Assembly (NCBI GenBank): GCA_003153475.1
Contig: PLYT01000002.1
Location: 10,022-62,963, forward strand
DNA: 52,942 nucleotides
Direction: 5' to 3'
From: Betaproteobacteria bacterium
Lineage (GTDB): Bacteria > Pseudomonadota > Gammaproteobacteria > Burkholderiales > Casimicrobiaceae
The notes under the pieces are model-generated. The model was not told the origin of the DNA and did not search any database. It was given only the letters and a program-made list of their open reading frames with translations. Position numbers and translations under genes: made by a program. Below are positions 8,800 through 17,308 of this stretch, piece by piece (the stretch's first letter is position 1; every line of letters starts with the position of its first letter).

Positions 8800-10095
8800 C
8801 TAGGGCTCGAAGCTCCCCGAATCGCCGACAAACGAGTTCATTCCGGCCATCATCGCCGTGATCATCGCCCGTTCGGGCGGCGTCAGGTCAGGATGCCAGA
8901 TGTCGAAGATCAGGACGACGCGCAATCGCTCGCTGTCGTTCCAGGCCTCGTGCTCGATCGTGTCGTCGAAAACCCAGGCCTTGCCGGGGACCCACAGCCG
9001 GGTGTCGCTGCCAACGCGGAAACGGCAGCCTTCGGGGATGATCAGCGGCAGGTGCGTCACCAGCCGGCTGTTGGTAACCCCGTTATGCGGCGGGATCCGG
9101 GTCTTGGGCTTGAGCAGCGAGAACATCGCCGCCGGTGTTCGACCGGGTTGATCCGGTTGCGGCGCACCCTGCAGGGCCCGCATCGTCATGGGACACCGAA
9201 CAGCGTTCTCTTCGATCAGCTTGCCCAGCTTGTACAGATGTAGGGCGCTCCAGCGCGGCGAATTGTTGAGCTCGGCAAACTGGTTTTGCGGAACATCGTC
9301 CGGATACGAGATATACGGCGTAAAACCTTCGTCGGTCTGGAGCACCGCCAGGAATTCGTCGCGGATTTCGTGGGTCGCTGCTTCGATCGAATCGAGCCAC
9401 GGAAAAGCGTATCGATCGAAGAACTCGATCGGCGCCAGGCTGGGGTAGTGATAGATTACCGATTGCGAATCGTAGCGCCGCGCCCGCCCGACCAGGATGT
9501 CGACCGATCCCTTGAATCGCTTCAGATTCTCCCCTGCGTACGTCTTGTAGAACGGGTCGAGAAACTGATCGAGGAATTGCCCGAACTCGCGATTGTATTT
9601 TTCCCTGAATGCGAGTGCGTGCGCTACCCCCGGGCGCAGATCGGGGTGCAGCCGTTCGAGCGGTGGAGAGACGCTTGCGATGGCCCCGTAGGTCTGTGCC
9701 GCCTGGGCGGTCTTGCCCTGGCGCTCCTGCAGATTGGCGCGCAGTATCAGCGCCACCAGCTCGCTCGGATCGAGCGACAACGCCGCGTGGATCGCTTGTT
9801 CCTCGCCTGGCTCGTCCTCGAGTTGGCGGCAGGCGAGCGCGAGATTGACCCATTGCTGCGGGTGCGAGCCGTTGGCATCGACGACGCGTTGAAAGGCACG
9901 ACGAGCCGATTGAAAGTCGCCCTTCTGAAATGCGTGCTGGCCGACCGCGGTCAGCGTCGGCCCATGAACCGGGTCCATTTCCAGAATGCGCGCCCAGAGG
10001 CGAAGTGCCTCGCTCTCTCGACCGGATTGCGCAGCGCGCGCGGCGTGGCCCTGGAGGGCGTTGATGTCTGCCGGGCTTTCCTGACCATCCTGCAT
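8800..10095 (-). CDS. TPR-containing aspartyl/asparaginyl beta-hydroxylase family protein
   Basis: 431 residues. The first ~150 form tetratricopeptide-like helical repeats (ALRLWARILEMDP, ARRAFQRVVDANG, AIHAALSLDP). The C-terminal ~200 residues are an AspH-type 2-oxoglutarate/Fe(II) oxygenase domain. By alignment with human AspH, the iron ligands are His348 in THLPL and His382 in IEHEAW, with an arginine around 390-392 for 2-oxoglutarate; PPHNG at 336 and FDDTIEHEAWND are nearly diagnostic. The start at 10095 (MQDGQES) is followed at once by the TPR region; the frame extends further upstream but looks non-coding. There is no signal peptide, so it is cytoplasmic. The substrate is unknown. It has a close paralogue at 11822-13006, with the receptor gene on the other side. 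Confidence 0.87.
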   Translation of the reverse strand: MQDGQESPADINALQGHAARAAQSGRESEALRLWARILEMDPVHGPTLTAVGQHAFQKGDFQSARRAFQRVVDANGSHPQQWVNLALACRQLEDEPGEEQAIHAALSLDPSELVALILRANLQERQGKTAQAAQTYGAIASVSPPLERLHPDLRPGVAHALAFREKYNREFGQFLDQFLDPFYKTYAGENLKRFKGSVDILVGRARRYDSQSVIYHYPSLAPIEFFDRYAFPWLDSIEAATHEIRDEFLAVLQTDEGFTPYISYPDDVPQNQFAELNNSPRWSALHLYKLGKLIEENAVRCPMTMRALQGAPQPDQPGRTPAAMFSLLKPKTRIPPHNGVTNSRLVTHLPLIIPEGCRFRVGSDTRLWVPGKAWVFDDTIEHEAWNDSERLRVVLIFDIWHPDLTPPERAMITAMMAGMNSFVGDSGSFEP

Positions 10096-10286
10096 CGGCT
10101 GTATTCCTTCATGTCCGGCCGCGAGCTGTGGCCGGTCGGCGGTATGATGGCGCCCGCGGTGTCGATCCGCAACCGGTTTGCGGCAGTGTACGATTCGCAT
10201 GGGCCGCGGACCGTGCCGGACGGGTGTCAAGCCGGTATGCCCGGCATCGAAAGCGCGACACCCAACGACATCGGCCGGGGCGCAAT

Positions 10287-10952
10287 GTGTTCCTGAAAAT
10301 CAGCAGGCTTCTCGCAGCTACCGACATCGCCCGGCTTACCGTGCTCGCCCGCGAGTTGCACTTCGTTGACGGCCGAGTATCGAATCCGGCGAACCAGACC
10401 AAGGACAACCTCCAGGCGGACCACAAGGATCCGAAATACGTCGAATCGGTCCAGATCGTGAACGCGGCCTTCGCGCGATCACGCGAATTCGTCGAGTTCG
10501 CCATGCCCAAACGCGTGGCGCCGCCGCTGTTGTGTCGGTACGAGCCCGGGATGAAATACGGCGCGCACGCCGACGCGGCGCTCATCCAATTGGGCAACGT
10601 CAGCCTGCGCTCCGACCTGTCCTGCACGGTCTTCGTCAACGATCCTGAAACCTACGAGGGCGGCGAGCTCTCGATCGTGGTCGGCAACCAGGCAATCGCG
10701 TTCAAGGGTGCGGCGGGCGAGGCCATCGTCTACCCATCGACCGCGCTGCATGAAGTCGTGCCGGTGCGCTCGGGCCAGCGCCTGGTGTCGATCACCTTCA
10801 TCGAGAGTTTCGTCGCCGATCAGCACCAGCGAACGCAGATCTACGAGCTCAATGAAATCGCCGCGCTCGAGGGGCTGACGATGAAATGGGAAAACCGCGT
10901 GCGCCTCGACGTCGTGCGCCAGAACCTGCTGCGCATGTGGGCGACGACCTAG
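10287..10952 (+). CDS. PKHD-type Fe(II)/2-oxoglutarate hydroxylase (PiuC-like)
   Basis: 221 residues, matching the 220-230 of the PiuC/YbiX family. The facial triad is His94 and Asp96 (HADAAL) and His155 (ALHEVVPV), with Arg165 (QRLVSITF) positioned to bind 2-oxoglutarate. Family members sit beside TonB-dependent iron-uptake receptors, and their physiological substrate is still unproven. The start is a GTG at 10287, chosen because the encoded FLKISRLLAATD corresponds to the family N-terminus and a GGGG-type ribosome site lies six bases upstream; no in-frame ATG fits. It is transcribed divergently from the AspH gene at 8800-10095, with 191 bases between the starts. Confidence 0.88.
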   Translation: MFLKISRLLAATDIARLTVLARELHFVDGRVSNPANQTKDNLQADHKDPKYVESVQIVNAAFARSREFVEFAMPKRVAPPLLCRYEPGMKYGAHADAALIQLGNVSLRSDLSCTVFVNDPETYEGGELSIVVGNQAIAFKGAAGEAIVYPSTALHEVVPVRSGQRLVSITFIESFVADQHQRTQIYELNEIAALEGLTMKWENRVRLDVVRQNLLRMWATT

Positions 10953-11138
10953 CGGTCGGATCCGGGCACGGCGCCGCCAGCCGATGGAAGCTTAGCCGCA
11001 GGCCGCCTGTTTGCACTGAGTGGTCCGGCGCGAGTCGTCAGGCCCGCGTCCGGACGATGGAACGGCCGCGGACGGCAACGGTCCTATCCGAAGAGGTCCG
11101 TCAGCAAGGTTCGGCATCGAATGGCAACAGGAGGCAAC

Positions 11139-11801
11139 ATGAAGCTCAAGGCATATCTGGTTGTGTTGATGGCAGCGGTCGGCGGTGCGGCACTCGCCGC
11201 TCCCTACGCGGGGAGCGCGCCGGCGGGCTACGAAGGGTTGGTGGCGGTGCAGTCGCGGAACGTGGACAAGGTGTACGTCCGTCCGAACGCCGACCTGGCC
11301 CGATATCAAAGCGTCATGATCGACCCCGCAACCGTCGAATTCAGCAAGGAATGGGACAAGAGCGTCAACGATCCGCGCTATGTGACGCGGGTCAGTCCCG
11401 AGGACGCGCGCCGCGTCGCGGATGAGACGACCGCCGACCTGGGCAGCATCCTGGCCGACGCACTCAGAGCGCGCGGTTACCAGATCGTCACGGCGCCGGG
11501 GCCGGGCGTTCTCCGGCTGTCGCCGCACGTCACCGACCTCTACGTCAACGCGCCGGACATCTTTCCACCGGGACGGACACGATCGTTCGCCAGGGACGCT
11601 GGAGAGGCCACGGTGACGCTCGAGGCGCGTGACGCAAGCAACGGCATGCTCGTCGCCGTTGTCTCCGACCACGGTACCGCGCAGGACATGTTGCGTCTGA
11701 GCCGCGCGACCAACGTCTCGAACACGTTCTGGTTCGACGGCATGTTCAGGCGATTCGCCGCCAACGGCGTCGACGCCATCAAGAACTCCCCGCGAACCTG
11801 A
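11139..11801 (+). CDS. Exported DUF3313-like protein
   Basis: 220 residues with a signal peptide (YLVVLMAAVGGAALAAPY). The pattern GYEGLVAVQSRNVDKVYVRPNADLARY then VMIDP resembles the DUF3313 family of periplasmic or lipoprotein-like proteins, in which a repeated YVxPxADxxxYxxVMIDP block is conserved; here there is no lipobox cysteine. The start at 11139 follows an aggagg site eight bases upstream; an ATG six codons earlier overlaps this site and is less likely. The molecular role is unknown. It lies between the PiuC-like gene and the second AspH-like gene, facing the latter tail to tail with 20 bases between stops. Confidence 0.75.
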   Translation: MKLKAYLVVLMAAVGGAALAAPYAGSAPAGYEGLVAVQSRNVDKVYVRPNADLARYQSVMIDPATVEFSKEWDKSVNDPRYVTRVSPEDARRVADETTADLGSILADALRARGYQIVTAPGPGVLRLSPHVTDLYVNAPDIFPPGRTRSFARDAGEATVTLEARDASNGMLVAVVSDHGTAQDMLRLSRATNVSNTFWFDGMFRRFAANGVDAIKNSPRT

Positions 11802-11821
11802 AACTGCAGCACGGCAGGCCG

Positions 11822-13006
11822 CTAGATTTCCCAGGCGGTTTTCCGGCCGCCGTGCTCGTCGATCGCTTCGAACATCGCGCTGACGAGTCTGCGCTCGGCG
11901 GCGCTTAGCTCGGGGCGCCAGATTTCGAACAGCAGGATCACGCGAGTCATGGCGCTGTCGTTCCATGCTTCGTGCTCGATCGTGTCGTCGAAGAGCCACG
12001 CTTTGCCTTCGACGGGAACCCGCGTGTCGTTGCCGACCCGCAAACCGCAGCCTTCCGGAACGATCAGCGGCAGATGGCAGATCAGGCGGGTGTTGACGAA
12101 ACCGTTGTGTGGCGGAATACGCGTTCCGGGCCGAAGCAACGAGAACAGGACCGCGGGCGAACGTCCCTTCACCCGTGTCAGCGGCGCAGCGGCCAGCGCA
12201 TGCATCGTTTTGGGACAGCGCGCGGCGTGGTCGGCGACCACTTCGCCATCCTTCCATAAATAGAACGCGCTCCAAGCGGGATTGTTCAGCATTCCCGCCT
12301 GCTCGTTGTAAGGACGGTTGGGGTCGCCTTGGACGTAAGGCTGGAACACCGACTCCTCCTTCATGACCTCGATCAGCTCGCTCCGGATGTCCGCCGTCGC
12401 GGCTTCGATGGCGTCGAGCCAGGAAAAGTTGTTCCTGTCGTAGAACTGGAGTTGAGGAAGCTCGGGAAAATAGTAGTAGCGCGGCTCCTGTAAATAGACC
12501 CGCTTCCGCCCGCACAGAATGTCGAGCGACTGCGCGAAGCGCCGCTCGGCTTGCCGTGCCGGCGGATCTGCGCCAAACAGGCGGTCGTCGAGAAATGCCT
12601 CGAATTGGGCGGCATAGCGATCGCACATGGCCTGGGCGCGCGACAGCTCCTTGCGCAAGTCGGACGGAAGCTGGTCGGCGGCCGGAGCGCTTTTGGTGGC
12701 GGCGAGATAGAACGCCGACGCGCCGCGCGCATCGCCCGCCTCGGCAAGATGATCGGCCTTGAGAATCAGCGCGCGCAGGTTTCGCGGCTCGAGCAGGAGT
12801 GCCTGGTCGACCGCGGCGAGCGAGGCCGCGTTGTCGTTGAGGCTGCGGCAGGCATACGCAAGACCGATGCACGCCGACGCATCGGCATGGCCGGCTGCGA
12901 CGATTCGCTCGAAGGATTCGCGGGCCTTGCGCGAATCGCCTCTGCGCAGGGCCTCCACCCCGGACTGCGTGAGGGCGCGCGCATCGATGGACGGTGATTG
13001 CATCAT
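11822..13006 (-). CDS. TPR-containing aspartyl/asparaginyl beta-hydroxylase family protein (paralogue)
   Basis: 394 residues, a close paralogue of the protein at 8800-10095 with the same architecture: helical TPR-like repeats (residues ~10-130) and a C-terminal AspH oxygenase domain. Ligands aligned with human AspH are His311 (CHLPL) and His345 (IEHEAW), and the PPHNG block is at about 299. The two copies share FDDTIEHEAWND and DAIEAAT/DSIEAAT segments. Start at MMQSPSI (13006 or 13003). The N-terminal repeats differ more than the catalytic domain, which would fit distinct partner proteins and a shared chemistry. Substrate unknown; cytoplasmic because there is no signal peptide. Confidence 0.87.
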   Translation of the reverse strand: MMQSPSIDARALTQSGVEALRRGDSRKARESFERIVAAGHADASACIGLAYACRSLNDNAASLAAVDQALLLEPRNLRALILKADHLAEAGDARGASAFYLAATKSAPAADQLPSDLRKELSRAQAMCDRYAAQFEAFLDDRLFGADPPARQAERRFAQSLDILCGRKRVYLQEPRYYYFPELPQLQFYDRNNFSWLDAIEAATADIRSELIEVMKEESVFQPYVQGDPNRPYNEQAGMLNNPAWSAFYLWKDGEVVADHAARCPKTMHALAAAPLTRVKGRSPAVLFSLLRPGTRIPPHNGFVNTRLICHLPLIVPEGCGLRVGNDTRVPVEGKAWLFDDTIEHEAWNDSAMTRVILLFEIWRPELSAAERRLVSAMFEAIDEHGGRKTAWEI

Positions 13007-13176
13007 TGGCAGCGATTCGGTGTCGCCACGTTGGGCATGGTCCCCGGCGGGCCGCCGGGTCGCCAATCATCGCGCCCAAGCGGTCCCCGTGCAATCCGGC
13101 GCTTATCGCCGTCGCAGCCCGCGCGGCAATAAAATGTGCTAAAAGACGCGCTGCAAGCCGATATCGAGGACCTACG

Positions 13177-13668
13177 ATGAACAAGCACCTTGCCGCTGTC
13201 CTGTTCGCCGCCGCGGTGATCGTGGCGCCATGCGCATCGGCCGAAGACAAAATCGCCGACGTCACCGACATGCAGGCGCTGCGCGCCGCGGTCCGTGGCG
13301 ACAAGAAGGCTTTTGTGGCGTCGGCCCTTCAGCTCACGCCCGCCGAGGCCAAGAAGTTCTGGCCGGTTTACGACGAATACCAGCGCAACCTGGATATGAC
13401 CGGTCGGCGCCGCGTCGTGGCGGTCGAGCGGTTGATCGCGCAGGACAAGCCCGAGTCGAACCTTTACGCCAGGAGTTTCGTCAATGAGCTGATCTCGATC
13501 GACGAAGCCGAGATCAAGGCGCGGCGAACACTGTACAACCGCCTGATGAGACCGCTGCCGTCCAGGATACTTTCACAGAAAAAGGCGGCGCGTTACCTGC
13601 AACTCGAAGCGAAGATTCACGCGGTGCAGAATTACGACGTCGCCGCAACGGTCCCGTTGGTCAAATAG
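13177..13668 (+). CDS. Small exported helical protein of unknown function
   Basis: 163 residues with a signal peptide (HLAAVLFAAAVIVAPCASA). The mature part is charged and helical. It contains LQLTPAEAKKFWPVYDEYQ, a motif seen in a widespread group of small periplasmic proteins that loosely resemble the Spy/CpxP helical fold; that link is tentative. The start at 13177 gives a clean signal peptide. A TAAAAT hexamer lies at 13130-13135, but I see no matching -35. The last 37 bases overlap, tail to tail, the 3' end of the gene on the other strand. Confidence 0.72.
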   Translation: MNKHLAAVLFAAAVIVAPCASAEDKIADVTDMQALRAAVRGDKKAFVASALQLTPAEAKKFWPVYDEYQRNLDMTGRRRVVAVERLIAQDKPESNLYARSFVNELISIDEAEIKARRTLYNRLMRPLPSRILSQKKAARYLQLEAKIHAVQNYDVAATVPLVK

Positions 13669-14030
13669 GGACAAAGCGCTCGCCGCAAGCCGGCATCGGT
13701 GCGCCCGAGGCGCTCCCGCGCAGCGACCGCACGCACGCCCAATCGCCCGGATCCTTGCGACTTGGCCTTCGGTGCGGTCACCTGAGTGTGCGCCGCCGGC
13801 ATCCACGGGGTGTCGCGTTTGGCGACAACGACGACGACGATCGGGTCGGAATCGAGCTCCGCCGCCGGAGCGATGACGGGCTGCGCCGGCACTGCCACTG
13901 TGCGGACCTCGCGAGCGCCGGTATCGATTTTCGCCGGCAGGACCACGGCGAGACCGATGGTCATGGCGGTCAGGGCTACTGCGACGGCGCCGAAGGCGGC
14001 GTGACGGGAAGCTTGTTTGTACTCGTTCAT
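13632..14030 (-). CDS. Small membrane-anchored protein of unknown function
   Basis: 132 residues from the ATG at 14030, which has a good aggagc ribosome site about seven bases upstream. One hydrophobic segment (residues ~14-35, FGAVAVALTAMTIGLAVVLP) is followed by a low-complexity, Val/Ala/Pro-rich stretch and a basic C-terminus, so it is probably an inner-membrane protein with its tail outside. I recognise no domain. The 3' end overlaps the convergent gene at 13177-13668 by 37 bases. It is a real gene if the ribosome site and hydrophobic segment are trusted; conservation is unknown to me. Confidence 0.5.
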   Translation of the reverse strand: MNEYKQASRHAAFGAVAVALTAMTIGLAVVLPAKIDTGAREVRTVAVPAQPVIAPAAELDSDPIVVVVVAKRDTPWMPAAHTQVTAPKAKSQGSGRLGVRAVAARERLGRTDAGLRRALCPYLTNGTVAATS

Positions 14031-14784
14031 CGTCTTGCTCCTGTTTCGTTTGTTCCTGCCTGCTTTGGATGCTGCAACCCCGACGCGCGGATTCAAGATT
14101 TCGCGGTACGGCGGGATTGCCCCTGTCCTTTCGACGCATCCTAGGCAGATGAGGTGACGGCCTCAAGACGCACGCGACGAACCCGCCGAATTGCGGGTGC
14201 GAAGGGACGTGGCGCGCGATGAACTGCAAGGCCCGTCCGCGTCATCCTCGGTCGACATCGATCTTTGCGGGCACGATCGGGGCGATGAGTTGCCGCTTCG
14301 GCGCGCTCCTTGGACACGCTCGAACGCTGATGAACGAGCCGCATAGGGCGCTTCAGTTCCAAGTCCGCGATGGCATTATCTAAACCGCAGCAGCGAGTCG
14401 CAAACGAAATGCTTGCATCCATTGCATGAGGCGTCGGAATGTCGCGTCTGGCGCCGCCCGATGCTGGTGTGAAGGCCCGCGCGACCGAGCATCCCGGCGC
14501 CGCCCTTCTGGAGAACCCGGCCGCGCAGCGGAAGGCAGAGACGTCGATTTTTGAGTGGACTTTTTGACGCTTTTGTGTAAAATTCCGCGACTTTCTGTAC
14601 GAAAGCTTGGCCCTGCTGCACGGCGGGGCCAACGCGTTTTGGCGTTTGCGCGCCCGGCCCGGGGTGCACCGTACGACGGATTCCCGAGTCAGACATGTCG
14701 AGGCCTGTTGGTAACGAGTAGATCCTCGTAGCGGCGGCCCAAACGCCAACTTTTCGACTGAATACGACAATTCCGGGAGATAAC
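14031..14784. other. 754-base gap upstream of exbB
   Basis: No convincing gene is seen here; the long open frames on the minus strand are rich in Arg and Ser and lack family signatures. A stem-loop is present at 14607-14632 (ttggccc pairing with gggccaa), followed by cgcgtttt. Upstream of it is an AT-rich patch (ttttgacg at about 14562-14569, taaaat at 14578-14583) that may include the exbB promoter, but the elements are not spaced as a standard sigma-70 pair. No Fur-box-like GATAAT repeat was found. Confidence 0.4.
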
Positions 14785-15663
14785 ATGCTGAAGATGACCC
14801 GCCTGGCCGCCTTGGCTGCGGCCCTGCTGCTTGCGGCAGCGCCCGCGGTCGTTCCGTTCGCGGCACAGGCGCAGGGGCAGCCCTCGACGCCCGCAACCAG
14901 CCCGGATTCGACCCCGCCCACGGCAGCCCAGCCGGCTGCGGCGCCCGCCGCTCCGGCCGCTGCTACCGCGGCCCGGACCACCGAGATCGTCGACAATCCG
15001 TACGGGCTCGAGGCGCTGTGGAAGGGCGGCGACATCGTGGCCAAGGTGACCTTGGCCATACTGGCGCTGATGTCGATGGGTAGCTGGTACGTCATCGTCA
15101 CCAAGGTGTACGAGCAGTGGCGGATGAACCGCCAGGCCCGCGCTGCGGACAAGTCGTTCTGGAATGCGCCGTCGGTGCGCCAGGGCGCCGAAAAACTCAA
15201 GGAGGGCAGCCCCTACCGCTTCATCGCGGAGTCCGGTCTCGAGGCGTCGAGCAAGCACGTCGGCTTGCTGGGCCACGTCGATCTCAACACCTGGATCTCG
15301 ATGTCGATCCAGCGCGCGATCGACAACATCCAGGCCCGCACGCAGGATGGGCTCGCGTTCCTGGCCACCGTCGGCTCGACCGCGCCCTTTGTCGGCCTGT
15401 TCGGCACGGTCTGGGGCATCTATCACGCGCTGACCGCGATCGGCATTGCAGGCCAGGCCTCGATCGACAAGGTCGCCGGTCCGGTGGGCGAGGCACTGAT
15501 CATGACCGCGTTCGGCTTGGCGGTCGCCGTCCCGGCGGTCCTGGGCTACAACTGGCTGATTCGCCGCAACAAGGCGGCGATGGATATGGTGCGCAGCTTC
15601 GGCGCCGATCTGCACGCCGTGCTGCTGAGCGCTCCGAAAGCGCCAGCCCCGGCCAGGAGCTGA
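14785..15663 (+). CDS. exbB: ExbB/TolQ-type proton channel, energy transducer of TonB
   Basis: 292 residues, MotA/TolQ/ExbB family. There is an N-terminal signal-like segment and an Ala/Pro-rich periplasmic stretch (residues ~35-70), then a membrane segment near 90-110 (KVTLAILALMSMGSWYVIV) and the conserved pair of C-terminal helices with ATVGSTAPFVGLFGTVWGI (~191-209) and GEALIMTAFGLAVAVPAVLGYN. With ExbD it uses the proton-motive force to energise TonB in the inner membrane. The ATG is preceded by a gggag site. The gene leads exbB-exbD-exbD-tonB with short gaps of 4, 31 and 41 bases, so one operon is likely. The extended N-terminus with the signal sequence is the form common in alpha- and xanthomonad-type systems. 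Confidence 0.94.
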   Translation: MLKMTRLAALAAALLLAAAPAVVPFAAQAQGQPSTPATSPDSTPPTAAQPAAAPAAPAAATAARTTEIVDNPYGLEALWKGGDIVAKVTLAILALMSMGSWYVIVTKVYEQWRMNRQARAADKSFWNAPSVRQGAEKLKEGSPYRFIAESGLEASSKHVGLLGHVDLNTWISMSIQRAIDNIQARTQDGLAFLATVGSTAPFVGLFGTVWGIYHALTAIGIAGQASIDKVAGPVGEALIMTAFGLAVAVPAVLGYNWLIRRNKAAMDMVRSFGADLHAVLLSAPKAPAPARS

Positions 15664-15667
15664 CGCC

Positions 15668-16102
15668 GTGGCGATGAACGTCGGCTCGTCCAGCGGCGAC
15701 GAGGACGAAATCGTCTCGACGATTAACACCACGCCGCTGGTCGACGTGATGCTGGTGCTGCTGATCATCTTCCTGATCACGATTCCGGTCGTCACGACGT
15801 CGATCCCGGTGCAATTGCCGAAAGAACGCAATGAGGTGCGCGAGACCAAGCCCGAGAACATCGTTCTCTCGGTGGATACCAGGGACCGTATCTACTGGAA
15901 TGATCTGTACATACCGACCACCGCCGCGCTGATCGACCGGTTGAAGAAGGTGTCCGTGCTCACGCCGCAGCCCGAGGTTCAGATCCGCGGCGACGGCGGC
16001 GCGAAGTACGAGGCGGTCGGACGCATCATCTACGCCTGCCAGCGGGCTGGCATATCGAAAGTCGGATTCATCACCGAGCCGCCGCCGCGCAGCAACGGCT
16101 GA
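15668..16102 (+). CDS. exbD: ExbD-type biopolymer transport protein (first copy)
   Basis: 144 residues. A short cytoplasmic tail, one transmembrane segment (VMLVLLIIFLITIPVVTT, residues ~25-44) and a periplasmic domain. The membrane aspartate essential for proton transfer is in PLVDVMLVLL, as in known ExbD proteins. The start is a GTG at 15668, two codons before an ATG at 15674 that would also work. It begins four bases after the exbB stop. It has a near-identical sister downstream; the two share MAMNVG and the INTTPL block, so they arose by duplication. Confidence 0.93.
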   Translation: MAMNVGSSSGDEDEIVSTINTTPLVDVMLVLLIIFLITIPVVTTSIPVQLPKERNEVRETKPENIVLSVDTRDRIYWNDLYIPTTAALIDRLKKVSVLTPQPEVQIRGDGGAKYEAVGRIIYACQRAGISKVGFITEPPPRSNG

Positions 16103-16133
16103 TGGTCACAGCACAAGTCTCGAGGAGCGCGAT

Positions 16134-16568
16134 ATGGCAATGAATGTGGGCACCAGCGGCGGCTCGACCGGCGACGGCGAAGTCATGATGGACATCAACA
16201 CCACGCCGCTGATCGACGTGATGCTGGTGCTGCTGGTCATGCTGATCATCACGATCCCGATCCAGCTGCACTCGGTCAATCTCAACATGCCGATCGGCAA
16301 TCCGCCGCCCCCGCTGGTCCTGCCCGAAGTCGTCAAGATCGATATCGACGATCGCGGCGCCACCTACTGGAACGGCGAGGTCGTCCCCGATCGCGCTACG
16401 CTCGAAGACAAGATCAAGGCCGCTGCTGCGCAGGCCGTGCAGCCCGAGGTCCACTTGCGTCCGGACAAGGAATCCAAATATGCGGTCGCCGCGGGCGTCA
16501 TGGCTTCGGCGCAGCGATTGGGGCTGACCAAGATCGGCATCGTGGGCAGCGAGCAGTTCATCGAATAG
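16134..16568 (+). CDS. exbD: ExbD-type biopolymer transport protein (second copy)
   Basis: 144 residues, same architecture as the preceding gene: short N-tail, transmembrane helix (VMLVLLVMLIITIPIQL) with the conserved Asp in PLIDVMLVLL, and a periplasmic domain ending in SAQRLGLTKIGIVGSEQF. Tandem exbD genes are known in xanthomonads, where the second is needed only for some substrates; the split of labour here is an inference. Start at ATG 16134, 31 bases after the first exbD stop, with a gagg site upstream. Confidence 0.92.
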   Translation: MAMNVGTSGGSTGDGEVMMDINTTPLIDVMLVLLVMLIITIPIQLHSVNLNMPIGNPPPPLVLPEVVKIDIDDRGATYWNGEVVPDRATLEDKIKAAAAQAVQPEVHLRPDKESKYAVAAGVMASAQRLGLTKIGIVGSEQFIE

Positions 16569-16609
16569 CCTGGTCGCGAACCGCGTCAGGCGGCTGGAGT
16601 CATAGGCAC

Positions 16610-17257
16610 ATGGATTTTGCACGACAACAGCGGGACCCGACCCGGCACCTGATCGGGATTGGCGTGGTCATTCTGGTCCACGCGATCGTGATTTACGCGC
16701 TTGTGACCGGACTTGCACGGCGGGCGGTGGAGGTGATCAAGAAGCCGCTGACGGCGACGATCATCGAGGAAATCAAGCTTCCGCCGCCGCCCCCCCCGCC
16801 GCCGCCGAAGAAAATCGAAATACCCAAGGCGCTGCCGCCGCCCGAGCAGCCCTATATTCCTCCGCCCGATATTCCGCCGCCGGTAACGAATACGGAACCG
16901 GTGATCGCCGCGCCGACGATTACGCCGCCGCCCGAGCCGCATGTGATCGCGCCGCCGCCGCCGCCGGCTCCGCCGCCGCCGAAACCTGCGATACGCCGGG
17001 GCAACCAGCTTGTGGTGATCGACAAGGTCGATCCGGTCTTTCCGGAAAGAGCCCGACGCGATGGCGTCGAGAGCGGCAAGGTCACCGCGCGCCTGCAAGT
17101 CGATGAGAAAGGCTTGGTCACCGACGTCAGAATCGTCAGCGCGAATCCCCCACGTGTATTCGATCGCGAAGTTATCCGTGCGCTTTCGCAGTGGCGTTTC
17201 AAGGCCGAAGGCGAAAAGTACGAAGCCGAAGTCGAAGTCAACTTCGTATTGGAATAA
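16610..17257 (+). CDS. tonB: TonB energy-transducing protein
   Basis: 215 residues. The order is a short cytoplasmic start, one membrane anchor (LIGIGVVILVHAIVIYALV, ~14-32), a long proline-rich rod (residues ~57-125, with runs of up to nine prolines, which spans the periplasm), and a C-terminal TonB domain (VVIDKVDPVFPERARRDG on to the end) that contacts the receptor's TonB box. PxxP-rich rods and the GxVxxRLxVxxxGxV pattern (GKVTARLQVDEKGLV) are family hallmarks. It closes the exbB-exbD-exbD-tonB operon. The receptor at 5241-8195 is an obvious candidate partner. Confidence 0.93.
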   Translation: MDFARQQRDPTRHLIGIGVVILVHAIVIYALVTGLARRAVEVIKKPLTATIIEEIKLPPPPPPPPPKKIEIPKALPPPEQPYIPPPDIPPPVTNTEPVIAAPTITPPPEPHVIAPPPPPAPPPPKPAIRRGNQLVVIDKVDPVFPERARRDGVESGKVTARLQVDEKGLVTDVRIVSANPPRVFDREVIRALSQWRFKAEGEKYEAEVEVNFVLE

Positions 17258-17308
17258 CGCGCCCGCGCCAGCGTGCTCAGTGGCCTGCCGCGCGATCGGA
17301 CGGGACGT

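Noticed and set aside
10992-13304. 770-codon minus-strand frame across the DUF3313 and AspH genes
   Set aside because: Low-complexity Arg-rich translation, and the real genes on both strands in the same region have family motifs.
14551-14583. Candidate promoter TTGAGT or TTGACG with TAAAAT before exbB
   Set aside because: Spacers are 21 and 8 bases, both outside the workable range for sigma-70.
14141-15200. Open frames on the minus strand in the exbB upstream gap and into exbB
   Set aside because: Composition is unlike a protein and part runs opposite exbB, which is certain.
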